Positions 22,958-34,525 of a stretch of DNA of 39,112 bases are shown here, in pieces. The position numbers and the translations under genes were made by a program. Each line of letters starts with the position of its first letter. Within the stretch, counting starts at the first letter, position 1. The notes beneath the pieces were generated by a model that saw only the letters and a program-made list of their open reading frames with translations, was not told where the DNA came from and did not search any database. The DNA lies in assembly GCA_003134375.1 (NCBI GenBank), contig PLAY01000197.1:1-39112 (forward strand), read 5' to 3'. Source of the stretch: Limisphaerales bacterium. GTDB lineage: Bacteria > Verrucomicrobiota > Verrucomicrobiia > Limisphaerales > UBA11358.

Positions 22958-24808
22958 TCATGCGCCTCCCAAATTTAAGACCGTTTTCGCCGCTCCGCCG
23001 TTCGAGGACAGCTTCATTTTCACCGCGGCGAGCAGTTCCTTCACCTTCCACGTCAGGCCGTCGGTCTTGTTGATGCCCCGGATCCGGGGATCGCAATAAC
23101 GGGCGCGCAACAGGCCGGCCAGCTGGCCGTAGCCGTAAAATCCTTCATCGTTCATCTCCACGACGAACACGTGGTGGAAGCCGGAGAAAATGTTGTCCAA
23201 ACCGTGCGGCAGCGGATTGAGATGTTTGATGTGCAGCGACGAGATGCTGTCGCCGGCGGCGCGGGCGCGGTCCACGGCTTCGCGAATTGGGCCTTGCGTC
23301 GAACCCCAGCCGACGAGCAGAACGTTGCCCTCCGGCGGGCCGTAAACCTTCGGCACGGGCAGTGTCGCCTGGAGGGCCAGCAATTTCTTGCGCCGCTTGG
23401 CGACCATGGCCTGGTGCATCTTGGGCGCGGCGGTCGGGTGCCCGGCTTCATCGTGTTCGAGGCCGGTCGCAACGGGATATTTGCCGCTGGCAATGCGCGT
23501 GCCGGGCACGACCCGCGGAACCACCCCGTCCGGCGCGGACAAATCATACGGCGTGAAATCGGGAACCGTCGTCAGGTCGGGCGAAATGTCCTGGCAAACC
23601 TTTTCGAGGTCCGGTTCCAAAAACGCCTCGATGCGCGTGGCGATGGCCTGGTCGCTCAAAATGAAAACCGGGACGTTGTATTTGCGCGCAATGTTGACGG
23701 CCTCGATGGCGACGTAAAAACAATCCTCGACGTTGGCCGGCGCCAGCACGACGCGGGGCGAATCGCCGTGGCTGCCGAAGCGGGCAATGTTCAAATCGGA
23801 TTGCTCGACGCTGGTCGGCAGACCGGTGGACGGGCCGCCGCGTTGAACATCCACCACCACGACCGGCACCTCGGCCATCACGCCCCAGCCGACTGATTCC
23901 ATTTTGAGGGAAATGCCCGGACCGCTGGAGCCCGTGACCGCGACGCGCCCGGCATAACTCGCGCCCATGGCCATCGAAACCGAGGCGATTTCGTCCTCGC
24001 ACTGGATGAACGAGCCGCCGTACTTGGGCAATTCGCGCCGGAGCAGTTCCATCACGTCCGTCCACGGCGTGATCGGGTAACCTGCCCCGAAACGCACGCC
24101 CGCGGCGATGAGGCCGTAGCCCAGCGCTTCGTTGCCATTCATCACGACCTGCCGGCCTTCGCGCTTGCGGCTTTCTGAAAATTGAAACGTCTCAAACAAG
24201 TTGCCGACGTTGTAGGAGTGCCCGGCGCGAAACGCCGCCAGCGCGTTTTTAACGACGCTCTCGTCCTTGCCGGTGAAACGTTCGATGACCAGTTGTTCCA
24301 GTTTCGGCACGTTGAGGTCGAATACCCGCGCCAGGAGGCCGAGTGCGTAAATGTTTTTGCCCTTGTCCTTGGCCGTGCCACCAATGGCTTCGACCGTCAG
24401 CGAGGCAATCGGAACGCCGACGTGATGATAGTCCTGTTGCAATTCGGCCTTCGGTTCGACGTGATCGGAATCGAAAAGCACGATGCCGCCTTTTTTGAGC
24501 GAACCAATATGGTCCTCGTATGAGTGCTGATAAAGCGCGAGCAGCAGGTCGGCGTCATCGCCCGCGCTCAGGACTTCGCCCGAGCCGATGCGCACCTGGA
24601 AGATGGACGGTCCGCCGGAAATCGTGGCCGGAATTGTCATGAACGTCATGACTTCCTGCTCGCTGCGGCCGGCGAGCCGCGCCAGAAAGCCCCCGATGAC
24701 CTGGATGCCATCCTGTGAATTGCCGGCGATGCGGATGACGGCTTCGTTGATTCTCGAAACCTTCGGGGTTCCGCCCGACAAGGATGCCGTTGCGTTTGTG
24801 TCGCTCAT
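22958..24808 (-). CDS. korA: 2-oxoacid:ferredoxin oxidoreductase, fused gamma-alpha subunit
   Basis: 616 residues from MSDTNATASLSGG; a further ATG 27 codons upstream is less likely. The gamma domain comes first (about residues 20-215, with GGFLARLAGRSEQEVMTFM and GGPSIFQVRIGSGEV). The alpha domain follows: GNEALGYGLIAAGVRFGAGY, then YPITPWTDVMELL, EDEIASVSMAMGASYAG, GSSGPGISLKMESVG and QRGGPSTGLPTSVEQSD. This gamma-alpha fusion is the KorA type. It is the first gene of a two-gene operon; the enzyme would serve the TCA cycle or, run in reverse, CO2 fixation. No ferredoxin gene is adjacent. Confidence 0.9.
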   Translation of the reverse strand: MSDTNATASLSGGTPKVSRINEAVIRIAGNSQDGIQVIGGFLARLAGRSEQEVMTFMTIPATISGGPSIFQVRIGSGEVLSAGDDADLLLALYQHSYEDHIGSLKKGGIVLFDSDHVEPKAELQQDYHHVGVPIASLTVEAIGGTAKDKGKNIYALGLLARVFDLNVPKLEQLVIERFTGKDESVVKNALAAFRAGHSYNVGNLFETFQFSESRKREGRQVVMNGNEALGYGLIAAGVRFGAGYPITPWTDVMELLRRELPKYGGSFIQCEDEIASVSMAMGASYAGRVAVTGSSGPGISLKMESVGWGVMAEVPVVVVDVQRGGPSTGLPTSVEQSDLNIARFGSHGDSPRVVLAPANVEDCFYVAIEAVNIARKYNVPVFILSDQAIATRIEAFLEPDLEKVCQDISPDLTTVPDFTPYDLSAPDGVVPRVVPGTRIASGKYPVATGLEHDEAGHPTAAPKMHQAMVAKRRKKLLALQATLPVPKVYGPPEGNVLLVGWGSTQGPIREAVDRARAAGDSISSLHIKHLNPLPHGLDNIFSGFHHVFVVEMNDEGFYGYGQLAGLLRARYCDPRIRGINKTDGLTWKVKELLAAVKMKLSSNGGAAKTVLNLGGA

Positions 24809-24887
24809 GGACTTCAAAGTTAAAAATTTAGCGGTGCAAAGTGGATCCGCGGCTGAAGACAAATCAGCGCGACGCCATTGCCTAATC

Positions 24888-24917
24888 ACAGTAAGCTACG
24901 AATAGCGAACGTGTCAA
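24888..24917 (-). promoter_or_regulatory. Candidate sigma70 promoter of the korAB operon
   Basis: On the minus strand a perfect TTGACA is followed after 18 bp by TACTGT, with transcription expected about 70 nt before the chosen korA start. It supports the shorter korA start, because the longer start at 24889 would overlap the -10 box. Confidence 0.5.
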
Positions 24918-25262
24918 ACCCTAATCCTTGATATATGTGCTTGGTTTATAGAGATTTGCGACGCCTGTTTGGATTGCTTTTCATTCGCTAACAATTCCAA
25001 TAAGCCAAATTTATATGTTTGGCGTGGCGGGTTTAATTATTTTTTGCGCGGGCGCATCCGCGCACTGCCCCCGCTTTTCACCCTCTCCCCCCAAAGGAGG
25101 AGAGGGGCGGGGTGAGGCGGCCGATTATTCTTTTTTGCCGGCACGCGCTGCTTGTGCTGGAGGGCCAACGTGCGTTAGTGTGCGGACCGGATCGCACGAC
25201 CTTGCGGGCGCGACACAACGACGCGACCAGTCCGCAATCTGGAATCTGAAAGCTCAAATCGA
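24918..25262. other. Intergenic region with one GC-rich palindromic repeat
   Basis: No gene is recognisable here. At 25078-25113 lies an inverted repeat of the form CACCCTCTCC...GGAGAGGGGCGGGGTG, which is a common dispersed repeat type. The DNA left of it is AT-rich and may hold further control signals for korAB. The promoter of the small downstream gene is not obvious. Confidence 0.5.
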
Positions 25263-25547
25263 ATGAAGACGGCCTACGAACTCGCGATGGAACGGCTCAG
25301 CAAAGCCGCTCCCGCCACCAAACTCACCAACGCGCAGAAAAAGCAGCTCGCGGAGTTGGATTCGACCTACGCCGCAAAAATTGCCGGGCGCGAAATCGCA
25401 TTGAAGGACGAAATCGCGAAGGTGGCGACGACGGGTGATTCTGAGAAAGTCGAAGCGCTCCAGCAGCAATGGGTCAAGGAGCGCAAATCCCTCCAGGCGG
25501 AATTGGAGGAGAAAAAGGAACAAATCCGGCACCTAGCCAGCCATTAA
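25263..25547 (+). CDS. Small charged coiled-coil hypothetical protein
   Basis: 94 residues, almost entirely helical. It is rich in Lys, Glu, Ala and Gln, with heptad-like spacing (KKQLAELDSTYAAKIAGREI and QQQWVKERKSLQAELEEKKE). There is no signal peptide, membrane segment or cysteine. I do not recognise a named family; similar small helical proteins occur as lineage-specific genes. It stands alone between the korAB promoter region and the efflux relic. Confidence 0.6.
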   Translation: MKTAYELAMERLSKAAPATKLTNAQKKQLAELDSTYAAKIAGREIALKDEIAKVATTGDSEKVEALQQQWVKERKSLQAELEEKKEQIRHLASH

Positions 25548-25744
25548 GATCTGCAATCACTCGCAGGTCAGACCGAATTGCTCGAGTTCTCCCCACCCGT
25601 TCGAACTCTGCCGCTTGCACCGGAAGCCACGCCGGCTGTTTTAACCGTAGTCATCATTTCCAGCCGCGGAACTACAAAGAAAAGTTTAAGCCGCTTTGGC
25701 ACTACCCAACCAGGCAGTTGTTCCATAACGACGCCGGGCGATTG

Positions 25745-25920
25745 ATTTTTGCTTCAAATGTTCAAAGGCGAGATAAACCTCCGGCGTGGTAAAGAGGGTA
25801 AGAGTTTGCGAGAGCAACAAACCGCCCACCACGGCAATGCCCACCGGACGGCGTCGCATATTTCGGCGCGAAGCTGCGCCCCCCCGCGAGCAAAACAAAG
25901 CCCAGCATGGCGACAATCAT
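25745..25920 (-). pseudogene. Relic: start of an outer-membrane efflux lipoprotein fused to the 3' end of an RND gene
   Basis: The start codon at 25920 overlaps the stop of the upstream RND gene as ATGA. It opens a frame reading [14 protein letters not shown] then SFAPKYATP, the typical beginning of a NodT/OprM-type outer-membrane factor, where LAGC...FxPxY is expected; the lipobox cysteine is missing. After about 24 codons homology switches to another frame reading [20 protein letters not shown] then FTTPEVYL, which matches the C-terminal end of an RND pump. This is best explained by a deletion joining the outer-membrane-factor gene to the end of a third RND gene. The product cannot work as a channel. 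Confidence 0.75.
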
Positions 25921-28900
25921 GCCGGCTGCAGCGCAACGCGAGTTTCGATTTTCTTTTTGTGCGCCCGTTCCCACCACAAGCGCAGGCGATCCAAATAAAG
26001 GTAAACCACCGGCGTGGTGAACAGGGTCAGCACCTGACTCAGGATCAACCCGCCGATAATCGTGATGCCGAGCGGCCGGCGGAATTCCGAACCGGTCGCA
26101 TTGCTCAAAATCAGCGGCAGGGCGCCGAAGATGGCCGACATGGTCGTCATCAAAATTGGACGGAAACGCAGGAGGCAGGCTTCATAAATCGCATCGCGCG
26201 AATTTTTCCCCTCCTCGCGTTCCGCCGTGATCGCGAAGTCCACCATTAGGATCGCATTTTTTTTAACGAGGCCGATGAGCAGCAAGACCCCGATGATGGC
26301 GATGACGTTCATATCCTCCCGGAAAACGAGCAGGGCGAGCACCGCGCCAACGCCCGCCGACGGCAGGGTGGAAAGAATCGTGACCGGATGAATGTAGCTT
26401 TCATAAAGAATTCCCAGCACGATATAGACCGCTAGCAGCGCGGCGATAATCAGATACAGTTCGTTCCCCAACGATTGTTGAAAGGCCTGCAGCGTTCCCG
26501 AAAAACTGCCGTGAACCGTTTCGGGCATTTTGATGGTTTGCTCCATTTGCTGAATCGCCTTCACCGCATCGCTCAGGGCGAATCCCGGCACGAGATTGAA
26601 CGAGATGGTGACGGCGGGGAATTGTCCCTGATGATTCACGGCGATGGGTGCGGTGGTGGGCAGATAATGGGCGATGGCACTGAGCGGCACGACCGAACTG
26701 TGGTTGGTCGCACGCAGATAAATGGCATCAAGCCCTTGCGGACCCTGCCAAAATTGCCGGGCCACTTCCATGATGACGGGATATTGATTCATGGAGGTGA
26801 ACATGAGTGAAACCTGCGCCTGCCCAAACGCATCATAAAGCGTGTTGTCAATCGTCTGCGCTGATATCCCCAGCCGCGCCGCCGTCGCGCGATCATAAAC
26901 GAGCGATGCCTGCAGGCCGTTGTTTTGCTGGTCGGTGTTCACCTCGGTGAATCCGGGCAGTTTTTTGACCTGCGCCAGCAGAATGGGTCCCCATTTCACC
27001 AGATCATTCAGGTTGTCACTTTGAATCGTGTATTGATATTGCGCGCTGCTTTGCCGTCCGCCGATGCGCAAATCCTGGCCGGCCTGTAAAAACAACGACG
27101 CACCCGGCACGGACGCAAGCTTTGGCCGCAGACGGGCAATGACCTGGTCCGCGCGGAGCTTGCGGACTTCGAGCGGCTTGAGCGCCAGATAGACAAATCC
27201 GCTGTTGGCCGCGCCGCCGCCGCCGGTGAACGCAATGACATTTTGCACCGCCGGATCGTCCTTGATGATGTTGACAAACCGCGCCGTGGACGATTGCATG
27301 GCCGGGAATGAAGCGTCCTGCGCTCCTTGAACCCCGCCCATGATCGTGCCGTTGTCCTGCTGCGGAAAAAATCCCTTGGGCACAACGACGAAGAGAAAAA
27401 TGTTCACGGCAATCGTCAGGAAAAGAATCATCAGGGTGATCGCCGGATGCCGCAGCACGACTTGCAGGCACCGTTCATACGCGCCGAGCAATTTCGCAAA
27501 ACCTTTTTCGCTCACGCGATAAAGCCAGCCGTGGTCCTCCGGTTTGCGATACCGCAGCAAACGCGAGCACATCATGGCCGTGGTCGTAAGCGAAACGACG
27601 AGCGAGACGAGAATGGCGGTCGAGAGCACGACGGCGAATTCGCGGAACAAGCGGCCGACGATGCCGCCCATCAGCAACAGCGGAATGAAAACCGCCACGA
27701 GCGAAAGGCTCATGGAGAGCACGGTGAAGCCGACTTCGCGCGCGCCGATCAGCGCCGCCTGCATTGCCGTCATGCCTTTTTCCAGGTGGCGCGACACGTT
27801 TTCGATGACGACAATCGCGTCATCCACGACGAAGCCGGTGGAAATGGTCAGCGCCAGCAGCGAAAGATTATCCAGGCTGTAATTGCACAAATACATGACG
27901 CCAAACGTGCCGATCAGCGCCACCGGGACAACGATGGCGGGAATGAGGGTCGCGCGCGGACTGCGCAGGAAAATAAAAACCACCAGAATCACCAGCGCGA
28001 TGGAAACGAGCAGGGTACGTTCGATTTCGCGGACCGACGCGCGAATCGTCGTCGTGCGGTCGAGCACCACCTCGCAGTTCATCCCCGCCGGAATGGACGC
28101 CTTGAGCGACGGCAGCGCCGCTTTGATCAGCTCAACCGTTTCAATGATGTTCGCGCCCGGGGTGCGCAGGATGATGACCGGGATGCTCGGCTTGCCGTTG
28201 AGAAAGCCCGCCGTGCGAATGTTGGCCACCCCGTCCCGCACCTCGGCGACGTCCGAGAGTTGAATGGCCGCGCCATTGCGATAGGCAACCACGAGCGGCT
28301 TGTAATCGTCAGCTTTGAGCAATTGATCGTTCGCAAGAATGTCCGCCGTCGTGTGCTCGTCGGCCAACTGGCCTTTCGCCAGATTCGCATTTTGCCGGCC
28401 TAGCATGGTGCTGATGTCCACGAGGCTCAGGCCGAAGCTGTTCAAGAGCCGGGGATTGACCTCCACCCGCACGGCGGGCAGCGCGCCACCGCCGATGCCG
28501 ACCTGGCCGACCCCCTGGATTTGCAGCAGCCGTTGCTGCATGATCGTGGAGGCCGCGTCGTAAAGCTGTCCGCGATTATAAATGTCGGACGTCAGCGCGA
28601 GAATCATAATCGGCGCGTCCGCGGGATTGACCTTGCGATAGGTCGGATTGCTGGGGAGATTCGCCGGGAGATTCGCGCGCGCCGCGTTGATGGCGGCCTG
28701 AACATCGCGCGCCGCGCCGTCAATGTTCCGGTTCAAATCGAATTGCAGCGTGATCGATGTGGAGCCGAGCGCGCTCGACGAAGTCATTTCGTTTACCCCC
28801 GCAATGTGGCCCAGCTGCCGTTCGAGCGGCGCCGCCACGGACGACGCCATGATTTCCGGACTCGCGCCCGGCAGCGAGGCGCCCACGCTGATGGTCGGAA

Positions 28901-29024
28901 AATCCACCTGCGGCAGGGGCGCCACGGGCAATTGCAGGTAAGCAACGGCCCCCGCCAGGGCAATGGCCGCGGTCAACAGCACCGTGCCCACAGGCCGGCG
29001 AATGAAGGGCGCGGAAATGTTCAT
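25917..29024 (-). CDS. mdtC: RND efflux transporter, MdtC-like (second of two)
   Basis: 1035 residues, the normal RND length. N-terminus [20 protein letters not shown]; one transmembrane helix, a large periplasmic loop, six helices, a second loop and five helices fit the family. The proton-relay aspartates lie in TM4 ([15 protein letters not shown]). Conserved segments include [11 protein letters not shown] near the start and [14 protein letters not shown] near TM10-11. It belongs to the MdtB/MdtC subgroup, in which two different RND subunits form one pump with a shared adaptor. Its start overlaps the upstream RND stop by ATGA. Confidence 0.9.
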   Translation of the reverse strand: MNISAPFIRRPVGTVLLTAAIALAGAVAYLQLPVAPLPQVDFPTISVGASLPGASPEIMASSVAAPLERQLGHIAGVNEMTSSSALGSTSITLQFDLNRNIDGAARDVQAAINAARANLPANLPSNPTYRKVNPADAPIMILALTSDIYNRGQLYDAASTIMQQRLLQIQGVGQVGIGGGALPAVRVEVNPRLLNSFGLSLVDISTMLGRQNANLAKGQLADEHTTADILANDQLLKADDYKPLVVAYRNGAAIQLSDVAEVRDGVANIRTAGFLNGKPSIPVIILRTPGANIIETVELIKAALPSLKASIPAGMNCEVVLDRTTTIRASVREIERTLLVSIALVILVVFIFLRSPRATLIPAIVVPVALIGTFGVMYLCNYSLDNLSLLALTISTGFVVDDAIVVIENVSRHLEKGMTAMQAALIGAREVGFTVLSMSLSLVAVFIPLLLMGGIVGRLFREFAVVLSTAILVSLVVSLTTTAMMCSRLLRYRKPEDHGWLYRVSEKGFAKLLGAYERCLQVVLRHPAITLMILFLTIAVNIFLFVVVPKGFFPQQDNGTIMGGVQGAQDASFPAMQSSTARFVNIIKDDPAVQNVIAFTGGGGAANSGFVYLALKPLEVRKLRADQVIARLRPKLASVPGASLFLQAGQDLRIGGRQSSAQYQYTIQSDNLNDLVKWGPILLAQVKKLPGFTEVNTDQQNNGLQASLVYDRATAARLGISAQTIDNTLYDAFGQAQVSLMFTSMNQYPVIMEVARQFWQGPQGLDAIYLRATNHSSVVPLSAIAHYLPTTAPIAVNHQGQFPAVTISFNLVPGFALSDAVKAIQQMEQTIKMPETVHGSFSGTLQAFQQSLGNELYLIIAALLAVYIVLGILYESYIHPVTILSTLPSAGVGAVLALLVFREDMNVIAIIGVLLLIGLVKKNAILMVDFAITAEREEGKNSRDAIYEACLLRFRPILMTTMSAIFGALPLILSNATGSEFRRPLGITIIGGLILSQVLTLFTTPVVYLYLDRLRLWWERAHKKKIETRVALQPA

Positions 29025-32000
29025 GAAGTTTGGGGGGCAATGGCGGCTTCAGGGACGCTGGTCGCGCGCGCCGGCGAAAATCTGGCTGCGAGCCGGCTAA
29101 AATAAAGATAAATGACCGGCGTCGTGTAAAGCGTGAGCACCTGGCTGACGATCAATCCGCCGACGATGGCGATGCCGAGCGGCTTGCGCAGTTCCGAGCC
29201 GACGCCATTGCCCAGCGCCAGCGGCAGTCCGCCAAACATCGCGGCAAAAGTGGTCATCAAGATGGGCCGCAAGCGCAGCAAGCACGCCTGATAAATCGCC
29301 TCCTGCGGGGGCTTTTTCTCCTTCCGTTCCAGGTCGAGCGCAAAATCAATCATCATGATCGCGTTCTTCTGCACGATGCCGATCAAGAGGATGATGCCGA
29401 TGAGCGCGACCACGCCGAGTTCCGTGCCGGAAATCAGCAGCGCGAGAATCGCCCCGGCGCCCGCCGACGGCAGCGTCGAAAGAATCGTGATCGGATGGAT
29501 GTAACTTTCGTAAAGCACGCCGAGGATGAGATAGACGGTGACAATGGCGGCGAGGATGAGCAACGGCTCGTTCGACAATGAGGCGATGAACGCCTGCGCC
29601 GTGCCTTGAAACGAGGCCTGCACGCTCAACGGTATGCCCAGTTTTTTTTGTTCGTTTTCGATGGCTTTCGTCGCTTCGCCCAGCGCCACGCCGGGCGCGA
29701 GATTGAAGGAGATGGTCACCGCCGGAAATTGTCCCTGATGATTGATCGAGAGCGGCGCGGTGCCGGATTCAAAGTGGGTGAACGCGCCCAACGGCACCGC
29801 GGTACCGGAGGTGGAAAGCACATAAATGTCATTCAGCTTGGAGGGATTGCGCTGGAAGTCCGGCAGCGTTTCCAAAATGACATGATACTGGTTCAGCTGC
29901 GTGAACAGCGTGGAAATCTGCCGCTGGCCGAACGCGTCGTAAAGCGCGTTGTCAATCGCCTGCGGCGTAATGCCCAGCCGCGACGCCGTCACGCGATCAA
30001 TCACAAGCCGCGCCTGCAAACCGTGCGTTTGCTGGTCGGTCGCCATGTCGCGGAGTTCCGGGAGGGTCTGCAACCGGGCCAGCAGCTTCGTGGTCCATTG
30101 GTTCAATTCATCCGCGTTGGCGTCCTCCAGTGTATATTGATATTGCGTCTGGCTCACGCGATCCTCGACCGTCAAATCCTGGATCGGCTGCATGTAAAGC
30201 GTGATGCCGTCCACCTTCGCCAGTTCGGGCTGCAACCGCCGCATGACTGCGCTGGCGCTGATTTTTCGCTCTTCGAGCGGTTTGAGGTTGATGAGAATCC
30301 GTCCGCTGTTGAGCGTGGTGTTGATGCCGTCCACCCCGATGAAGGAGGACAAACTTTCCACCGCCGGGTCCTGGAGGATGACCTGCGCGAGCGCCTGTTG
30401 GCGGACGGCCATGGCGCTGAACGAAACGCTTTCATCGGCTTCCGAAATGCCCTGAATCACGCCGGTGTCCTGCACGGGAAAGAATCCTTTCGGCACGATG
30501 ACGTAGAGCAAAATCGTGGCGGCCAGCGTGGCCACCGCCACAACCAGGGTCGCCCGCTGGCGTTTAAGCACCCATTGCAGCGTTTGCGAGTAAAATGTGA
30601 TCACGCGATCCCACACGCGTTCCGAGGCCTCGTAAAAGCGCCCCCGTTTTTTCTGGTCGGCTTTCGCTTTGAGCAACCGCGAGCACATCATCGGCGTGAG
30701 CGTCAACGAGACGGCGGCGGAAACGAGAATGGTGACGCTCAAGGTCACGGCGAATTCGCGGAACAACCGCCCGACGACGTCGCCCATGAACAACAGCGGG
30801 ATCAGCCCGGCAATCAGCGAAACGGTCAGTGAAATGATGGTGAACCCGATTTGCTCCGCTCCTTTCAGCGCGGCTTGCAGCGGCTTCTCGCCCTGCTCGA
30901 TGTACCGGAAAATGTTTTCAATCATCACAATCGCATCGTCCACGACAAAGCCCGTCGAGATCGTCAGCGCCATGAGCGTGAGATTGTTCAGGCTGTAACC
31001 GAGCAGATACATCACGCCCAGCGTGCCGACGAGCGAGAGCGGCACGGCGACACTGGGAATGATGGTGGCCGACACATTGCGCAGGAACAAAAAGATCACC
31101 ATCACGACCAGCGCCACGGTGAGCATGAGCGAGAATTTCACGTCGCGCACGGACGCGCGAATTGTGGTGGTGCGGTCGGTGAGAATTGAAACGTCCACGG
31201 ACGCGGGCAGGTTGGCCTTGAGCTGCGGCAACAGTTTTTTCACCCGGTCCACGACCTGGATGATGTTCGCGCCGGGCTGCCGTTGGATGTTCAAGATGAC
31301 CGCCGGGGTGCTGTTCTTCCAGGCGGCGAGCTTGGTGTTTTCGACCCCGTCAATCACCTTCGCCACGTCGGACAAAACCACGGGCGCGCCGTTGCGATAC
31401 GCGACGACGACCGACTGGTAATCCTTGCTGGTCAAAAGCTGGTCGTTGGCATTGATCTCGTACGCCTGATGCACCCCGTCGAAATTTCCCAGCGCCTGAT
31501 TCACGCTGGTCTGTTGCAGCGCGCTGCGAACGTCTTCAAGGTTGATGCCGTAGGCCAGCAGTTTCGCCGGATTGACCTGAATGCGGATGGACGGTTTCTG
31601 CCCGCCGCTGATGGTGACCAGGCCGACGCCCGTCACCTGCGCGATTTTTTGCGCGAGCCGGGTGTCGGTGTAATCCTCGACCTGGGAGAGCGGAAGATTT
31701 TTCGAGGAGATGGCCAGCGTCAGGATCGGCGCGTCCGCCGGATTGGATTTGCTGTAAATGGGCGGCGCGGGCAAACCCGCGGGCAAATAAGTTTGCGCGG
31801 CATTGATGGCCGCCTGCACCTCCTGTTCGGCCACGTCAATGTTCAAGTTCAACACGAACTGCAGGGTGATGATCGAACTGCCGCCGGAACTGATCGAAGT
31901 CATCTGGTTCAGTCCGGGCAATTCGCCGAACTGTCGTTCCAGCGGCGCGGTGATGGCGGACGAGGTGACATCGGGACTCGCGCCCGGATAAAAGGTGACC

Positions 32001-32140
32001 ACTTGAATCGTCGGATAATCCACCTCGGGCAGGGCGGAAACCGGGAGCATTTGATAGGCGATAAAACCCGTCAACAAAATGGCGGCCATCAGCAGTGAAG
32101 TCGCCACCGGCCGCAAAATGAATGGGCGTGACGGACTCAC
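29021..32140 (-). CDS. mdtB: RND efflux transporter, MdtB-like (first of two)
   Basis: 1039 residues with the same 12-helix plan as its downstream neighbour. N-terminus [33 protein letters not shown]4 aspartates in [15 protein letters not shown], and [19 protein letters not shown]. Such pumps export drugs, bile salts or other amphiphiles using the proton gradient. The substrate here is unknown. ATGA overlaps link it to the adaptor gene before and the second RND gene after. Confidence 0.9.
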   Translation of the reverse strand: MSPSRPFILRPVATSLLMAAILLTGFIAYQMLPVSALPEVDYPTIQVVTFYPGASPDVTSSAITAPLERQFGELPGLNQMTSISSGGSSIITLQFVLNLNIDVAEQEVQAAINAAQTYLPAGLPAPPIYSKSNPADAPILTLAISSKNLPLSQVEDYTDTRLAQKIAQVTGVGLVTISGGQKPSIRIQVNPAKLLAYGINLEDVRSALQQTSVNQALGNFDGVHQAYEINANDQLLTSKDYQSVVVAYRNGAPVVLSDVAKVIDGVENTKLAAWKNSTPAVILNIQRQPGANIIQVVDRVKKLLPQLKANLPASVDVSILTDRTTTIRASVRDVKFSLMLTVALVVMVIFLFLRNVSATIIPSVAVPLSLVGTLGVMYLLGYSLNNLTLMALTISTGFVVDDAIVMIENIFRYIEQGEKPLQAALKGAEQIGFTIISLTVSLIAGLIPLLFMGDVVGRLFREFAVTLSVTILVSAAVSLTLTPMMCSRLLKAKADQKKRGRFYEASERVWDRVITFYSQTLQWVLKRQRATLVVAVATLAATILLYVIVPKGFFPVQDTGVIQGISEADESVSFSAMAVRQQALAQVILQDPAVESLSSFIGVDGINTTLNSGRILINLKPLEERKISASAVMRRLQPELAKVDGITLYMQPIQDLTVEDRVSQTQYQYTLEDANADELNQWTTKLLARLQTLPELRDMATDQQTHGLQARLVIDRVTASRLGITPQAIDNALYDAFGQRQISTLFTQLNQYHVILETLPDFQRNPSKLNDIYVLSTSGTAVPLGAFTHFESGTAPLSINHQGQFPAVTISFNLAPGVALGEATKAIENEQKKLGIPLSVQASFQGTAQAFIASLSNEPLLILAAIVTVYLILGVLYESYIHPITILSTLPSAGAGAILALLISGTELGVVALIGIILLIGIVQKNAIMMIDFALDLERKEKKPPQEAIYQACLLRLRPILMTTFAAMFGGLPLALGNGVGSELRKPLGIAIVGGLIVSQVLTLYTTPVIYLYFSRLAARFSPARATSVPEAAIAPQTS

Positions 32141-33420
32141 GGCGAATCAGTCCTTCGTTTTTTTTGGGCGCCGGTCTTGTCGGTTTCGCTGGCTGGCTTG
32201 CGAATGATGACTTTCGCGCCATCGGTCAGCTTGTTGAAATTATCCGCGACGATCACCCTGCCTGGATCAATTCCTTCCACCGCCGAAACCGTGCCGTCGG
32301 TGGTGTTGACCGTGATGATTTGCATGGTGATGGTTTTCAACTCGTTGGTTTGCTTCGGGTCGAGCAAATAAACGAACGCGCTGTCGGCGTTGCGCTGAAT
32401 CGCCGTGTTGGGCAAAAGCGTCGCGCCGGTCAACGTGTTCACGAGCAGTCGCGCGTTCACGAACTGGTTCGGAAACAGCGATTCATCGTCGTTCGTAAAA
32501 ATAGCCCGGAACTTGACCATGCCGGTGGTCGGATCAATCTGGTTGTCCACCGTTTCCAAAGTTCCGGTCGCCAGTTTGTTTTGTTGATCGCGGTCAAACG
32601 CATCCACGACCAATGGTTTGCCCTGGCGCAACTGTTTTTGGATTCGCGGCAGATCGTCTTCCGCCACATTGAAAATCACGGTGATCGGCTGAAGCTCCGT
32701 GATGACCAGCAGAGGATTCGTGTCGCTCGCGTGAACGATGTTGCCCGCGTCCACCAGGCGCAAACCGACGCGCCCGGAAATCGGCGCGGCGATGTGGCAG
32801 TAGGCGAGTTGCACCCGGGCGCTTTCCACCGCAGCCTCATCCGACTTCACGGCGGCTTCCAATTCCTTGACTTGGGCGGCGACCTGGTCATAGGCGTCCT
32901 GCGAATCAATTTTGGCGGCGATCAGGGCGGCTTCGCGTTTCAATTCGACCTGCTGAAGATTTAATTGCGCCTGATCCTGGTTTTTTTTGGCGGCGGCCTG
33001 GTCCACCGCCGCCTGATACGGTCCCGGATCAATTTCCACCAGCGGGTCGCCGGCGTGAACCAATTGCCCTTCCTGATAGTTCACTTTCACGAGCTGGCCA
33101 TCCACGCGGCTCTTAACTGATACCGTATTGAGCGGCGTCACCACGCCCAGCGCATTGACGTAGATTCCAACGTTGCCCGGTTGCGCCGTCGCCGTGCTGA
33201 CCATGATGGCTGCCGAACCCGAACCTCCGCGGCCGCGCGTTGATTGGGTTTCTGATGGCGATTGTCCCCGGTGTCGCAAAACGAAAATTCCTCCAGTTGC
33301 GAGAATGATCACCAACGCAACCACAACCCATGCCCAACGGCGTTTCTTGCCGGACGCAGGCTGCAAAGGCATGGTTGGGGCTTCGTCGGAGCGGGCTGGA
33401 TGCGGTGTTGAATCAGACAT
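32137..33420 (-). CDS. mdtA: Membrane-fusion (adaptor) protein, MdtA-like
   Basis: 427 residues. A short cytoplasmic start is followed by a membrane anchor ([20 protein letters not shown], about residues 29-48). The biotinyl-lipoyl-like half motifs are [20 protein letters not shown] and [21 protein letters not shown]. Between them lies a long coiled-coil hairpin ([20 protein letters not shown] and on). Beta-barrel and membrane-proximal domains follow. It would link the inner-membrane RND pair to an outer-membrane channel. It is the first gene of the operon, with no clear sigma70 promoter found upstream. Confidence 0.9.
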   Translation of the reverse strand: MSDSTPHPARSDEAPTMPLQPASGKKRRWAWVVVALVIILATGGIFVLRHRGQSPSETQSTRGRGGSGSAAIMVSTATAQPGNVGIYVNALGVVTPLNTVSVKSRVDGQLVKVNYQEGQLVHAGDPLVEIDPGPYQAAVDQAAAKKNQDQAQLNLQQVELKREAALIAAKIDSQDAYDQVAAQVKELEAAVKSDEAAVESARVQLAYCHIAAPISGRVGLRLVDAGNIVHASDTNPLLVITELQPITVIFNVAEDDLPRIQKQLRQGKPLVVDAFDRDQQNKLATGTLETVDNQIDPTTGMVKFRAIFTNDDESLFPNQFVNARLLVNTLTGATLLPNTAIQRNADSAFVYLLDPKQTNELKTITMQIITVNTTDGTVSAVEGIDPGRVIVADNFNKLTDGAKVIIRKPASETDKTGAQKKRRTDSP

Positions 33421-33747
33421 TATTAACTCCCTTCAATTTTCTTTTTGCCAGTCACAAAAACGTTGAAACGCGGCGCGCAATGTTAGATGCCTTTGAAACA
33501 ACGTCAATGGGATTGATTTTCCCTGGCGGTTGACGTTGCGGCATCCTTCGCCGTTCAAGACGGCTGGTTCCCGAAGAAGTTTTCGACCCCTGGATTGGCG
33601 CCCACTGGAGGTATTGTACGCGCACCGGAAAACTGTCTGTGTCAAATTGACTGACCATGACAAACCAGGGCTTCGAACGGTGGGTGTCGTTGGATCTCCG
33701 GAAACTAATTCTCATACCTGAATTCTCCGTGGTGGCTTTCACGTTCA
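33421..33747. other. Region between the receiver gene and mdtA; no convincing gene
   Basis: A 98-codon minus-strand frame begins at the receiver stop (TAATG overlap), but its product has biased, arginine-rich composition and no recognisable domain. The region probably contains the leader and promoter of the efflux operon. A TTGACA on the minus strand near 33650 has no well-spaced -10 box. Confidence 0.4.
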
Positions 33748-34266
33748 TTACGTTTGTTTTTTCTGTTCTTTGAGCAGTGCGGGCACGTGATGGAAGTCCG
33801 CGGGACTGCCGGCCATCCGCGCAAGTCGTGATTCTGCGGGTTCCGCGAGCAGCCGGGTGATGGTCTGAAGCAGCTTCGGAAAATCGAGCGGCTTTTCCAG
33901 CAACGCTCCGACCCCCGCACCCAACGCGGTGAAGAGCTGGTTTGACCTGGCGGTGATGATGATCACAGCCAGCTTGGGGTTTTCCGCCGTGAGTCTTTCG
34001 AAGGTGTCCCAGCCGCTCTTTCCGGGCATGTTCAAATCCAACAGCACCAGATCAACCCTTGCGGCGGCAGCGATTTCGAGCGCGGCCATTCCATCAGCCG
34101 CCGTCCAAACCAAATAGTCTTCACCGGCCAGAACACGTGTCAGCATTTCACGCACGGAAGCATCGTCGTCCACGACCAAAATCCGGTTTTTTGCAGGTTT
34201 TACGCTTCCTCTCCGGCCCGCCTCATTGGGCGCTGGTGAACCGGCAGATTCCTTGGGACTTTTCAT
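33748..34266 (-). CDS. Single-domain response regulator (receiver only)
   Basis: 172 residues. A 26-residue basic, Pro/Ser-rich lead is followed by one CheY-like receiver: acidic pocket VVDDDASVREML (33-35), phosphoacceptor Asp about 77 in LLDLNMPGKSGW, Thr/Ser in IITARSN and Lys in LLEKPLD. No output domain follows; the last 25 residues are short and basic. It could be a phosphate sink or partner of the kinase encoded divergently. A good Shine-Dalgarno (AAAGGAG) precedes the ATG. Confidence 0.85.
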   Translation of the reverse strand: MKSPKESAGSPAPNEAGRRGSVKPAKNRILVVDDDASVREMLTRVLAGEDYLVWTAADGMAALEIAAAARVDLVLLDLNMPGKSGWDTFERLTAENPKLAVIIITARSNQLFTALGAGVGALLEKPLDFPKLLQTITRLLAEPAESRLARMAGSPADFHHVPALLKEQKKQT

Positions 34267-34327
34267 GGATTAGCTCCTTTGGTAGAACTTTTAACCGGCT
34301 GGCTCAAATAGTCGTGCCGAAAAGATG

Positions 34328-34525
34328 TCAATCAATCTGACGGTTGCATTGGTGCAAAAGCTCCGTCTCAGCCTGCAGCCAGTTTTCCAGATCATGGCCC
34401 GGCAAACTTCCGCGCGCTTCGTAGATTGCACGAGCGCGCGTTGCGATCTGTTCGTCGGTTGGCCTGGCCTGGGACTCCTTGAGAACCATGGATTTGGTTT
34501 GATGTCTGTTTTTTTGATTTTTCAT
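34328..34525 (-). CDS. DUF2934 small protein
   Basis: 65 residues. The C-terminal part reads IATRARAIYEARGSLPGHD then LENWLQAETEL, the DUF2934 signature (RA..IYE.RG...GHDLE.WLQAE). The N-terminus is basic (MKNQKNRHQTK). The function is unknown; the family is common in proteobacteria and acidobacteria, often near stress or regulatory genes. The start overlaps the stop of the truncated receiver frame as ATGA, suggesting coupled translation. Confidence 0.7.
   Translation of the reverse strand: MKNQKNRHQTKSMVLKESQARPTDEQIATRARAIYEARGSLPGHDLENWLQAETELLHQCNRQID

Noticed and set aside
27327..28403. 358-codon plus-strand frame across the RND gene
   Set aside because: It is antisense to a clear RND transporter. 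Its Arg/His/Asp-rich composition is typical of a shadow frame.
33452..33748. 98-codon minus-strand frame coupled by TAATG to the receiver gene
   Set aside because: The overlap is suggestive, but the sequence is arginine- and serine-rich with no domain, and part of the region likely holds the mdtA promoter. Not strong enough to call.
34303..34319. Sigma54-like promoter CGGCACG...TTTGAGC upstream of the receiver gene
   Set aside because: The spacing between the GG and the -12 dinucleotide is 11 rather than 10, and the -12 element reads GA, not GC.
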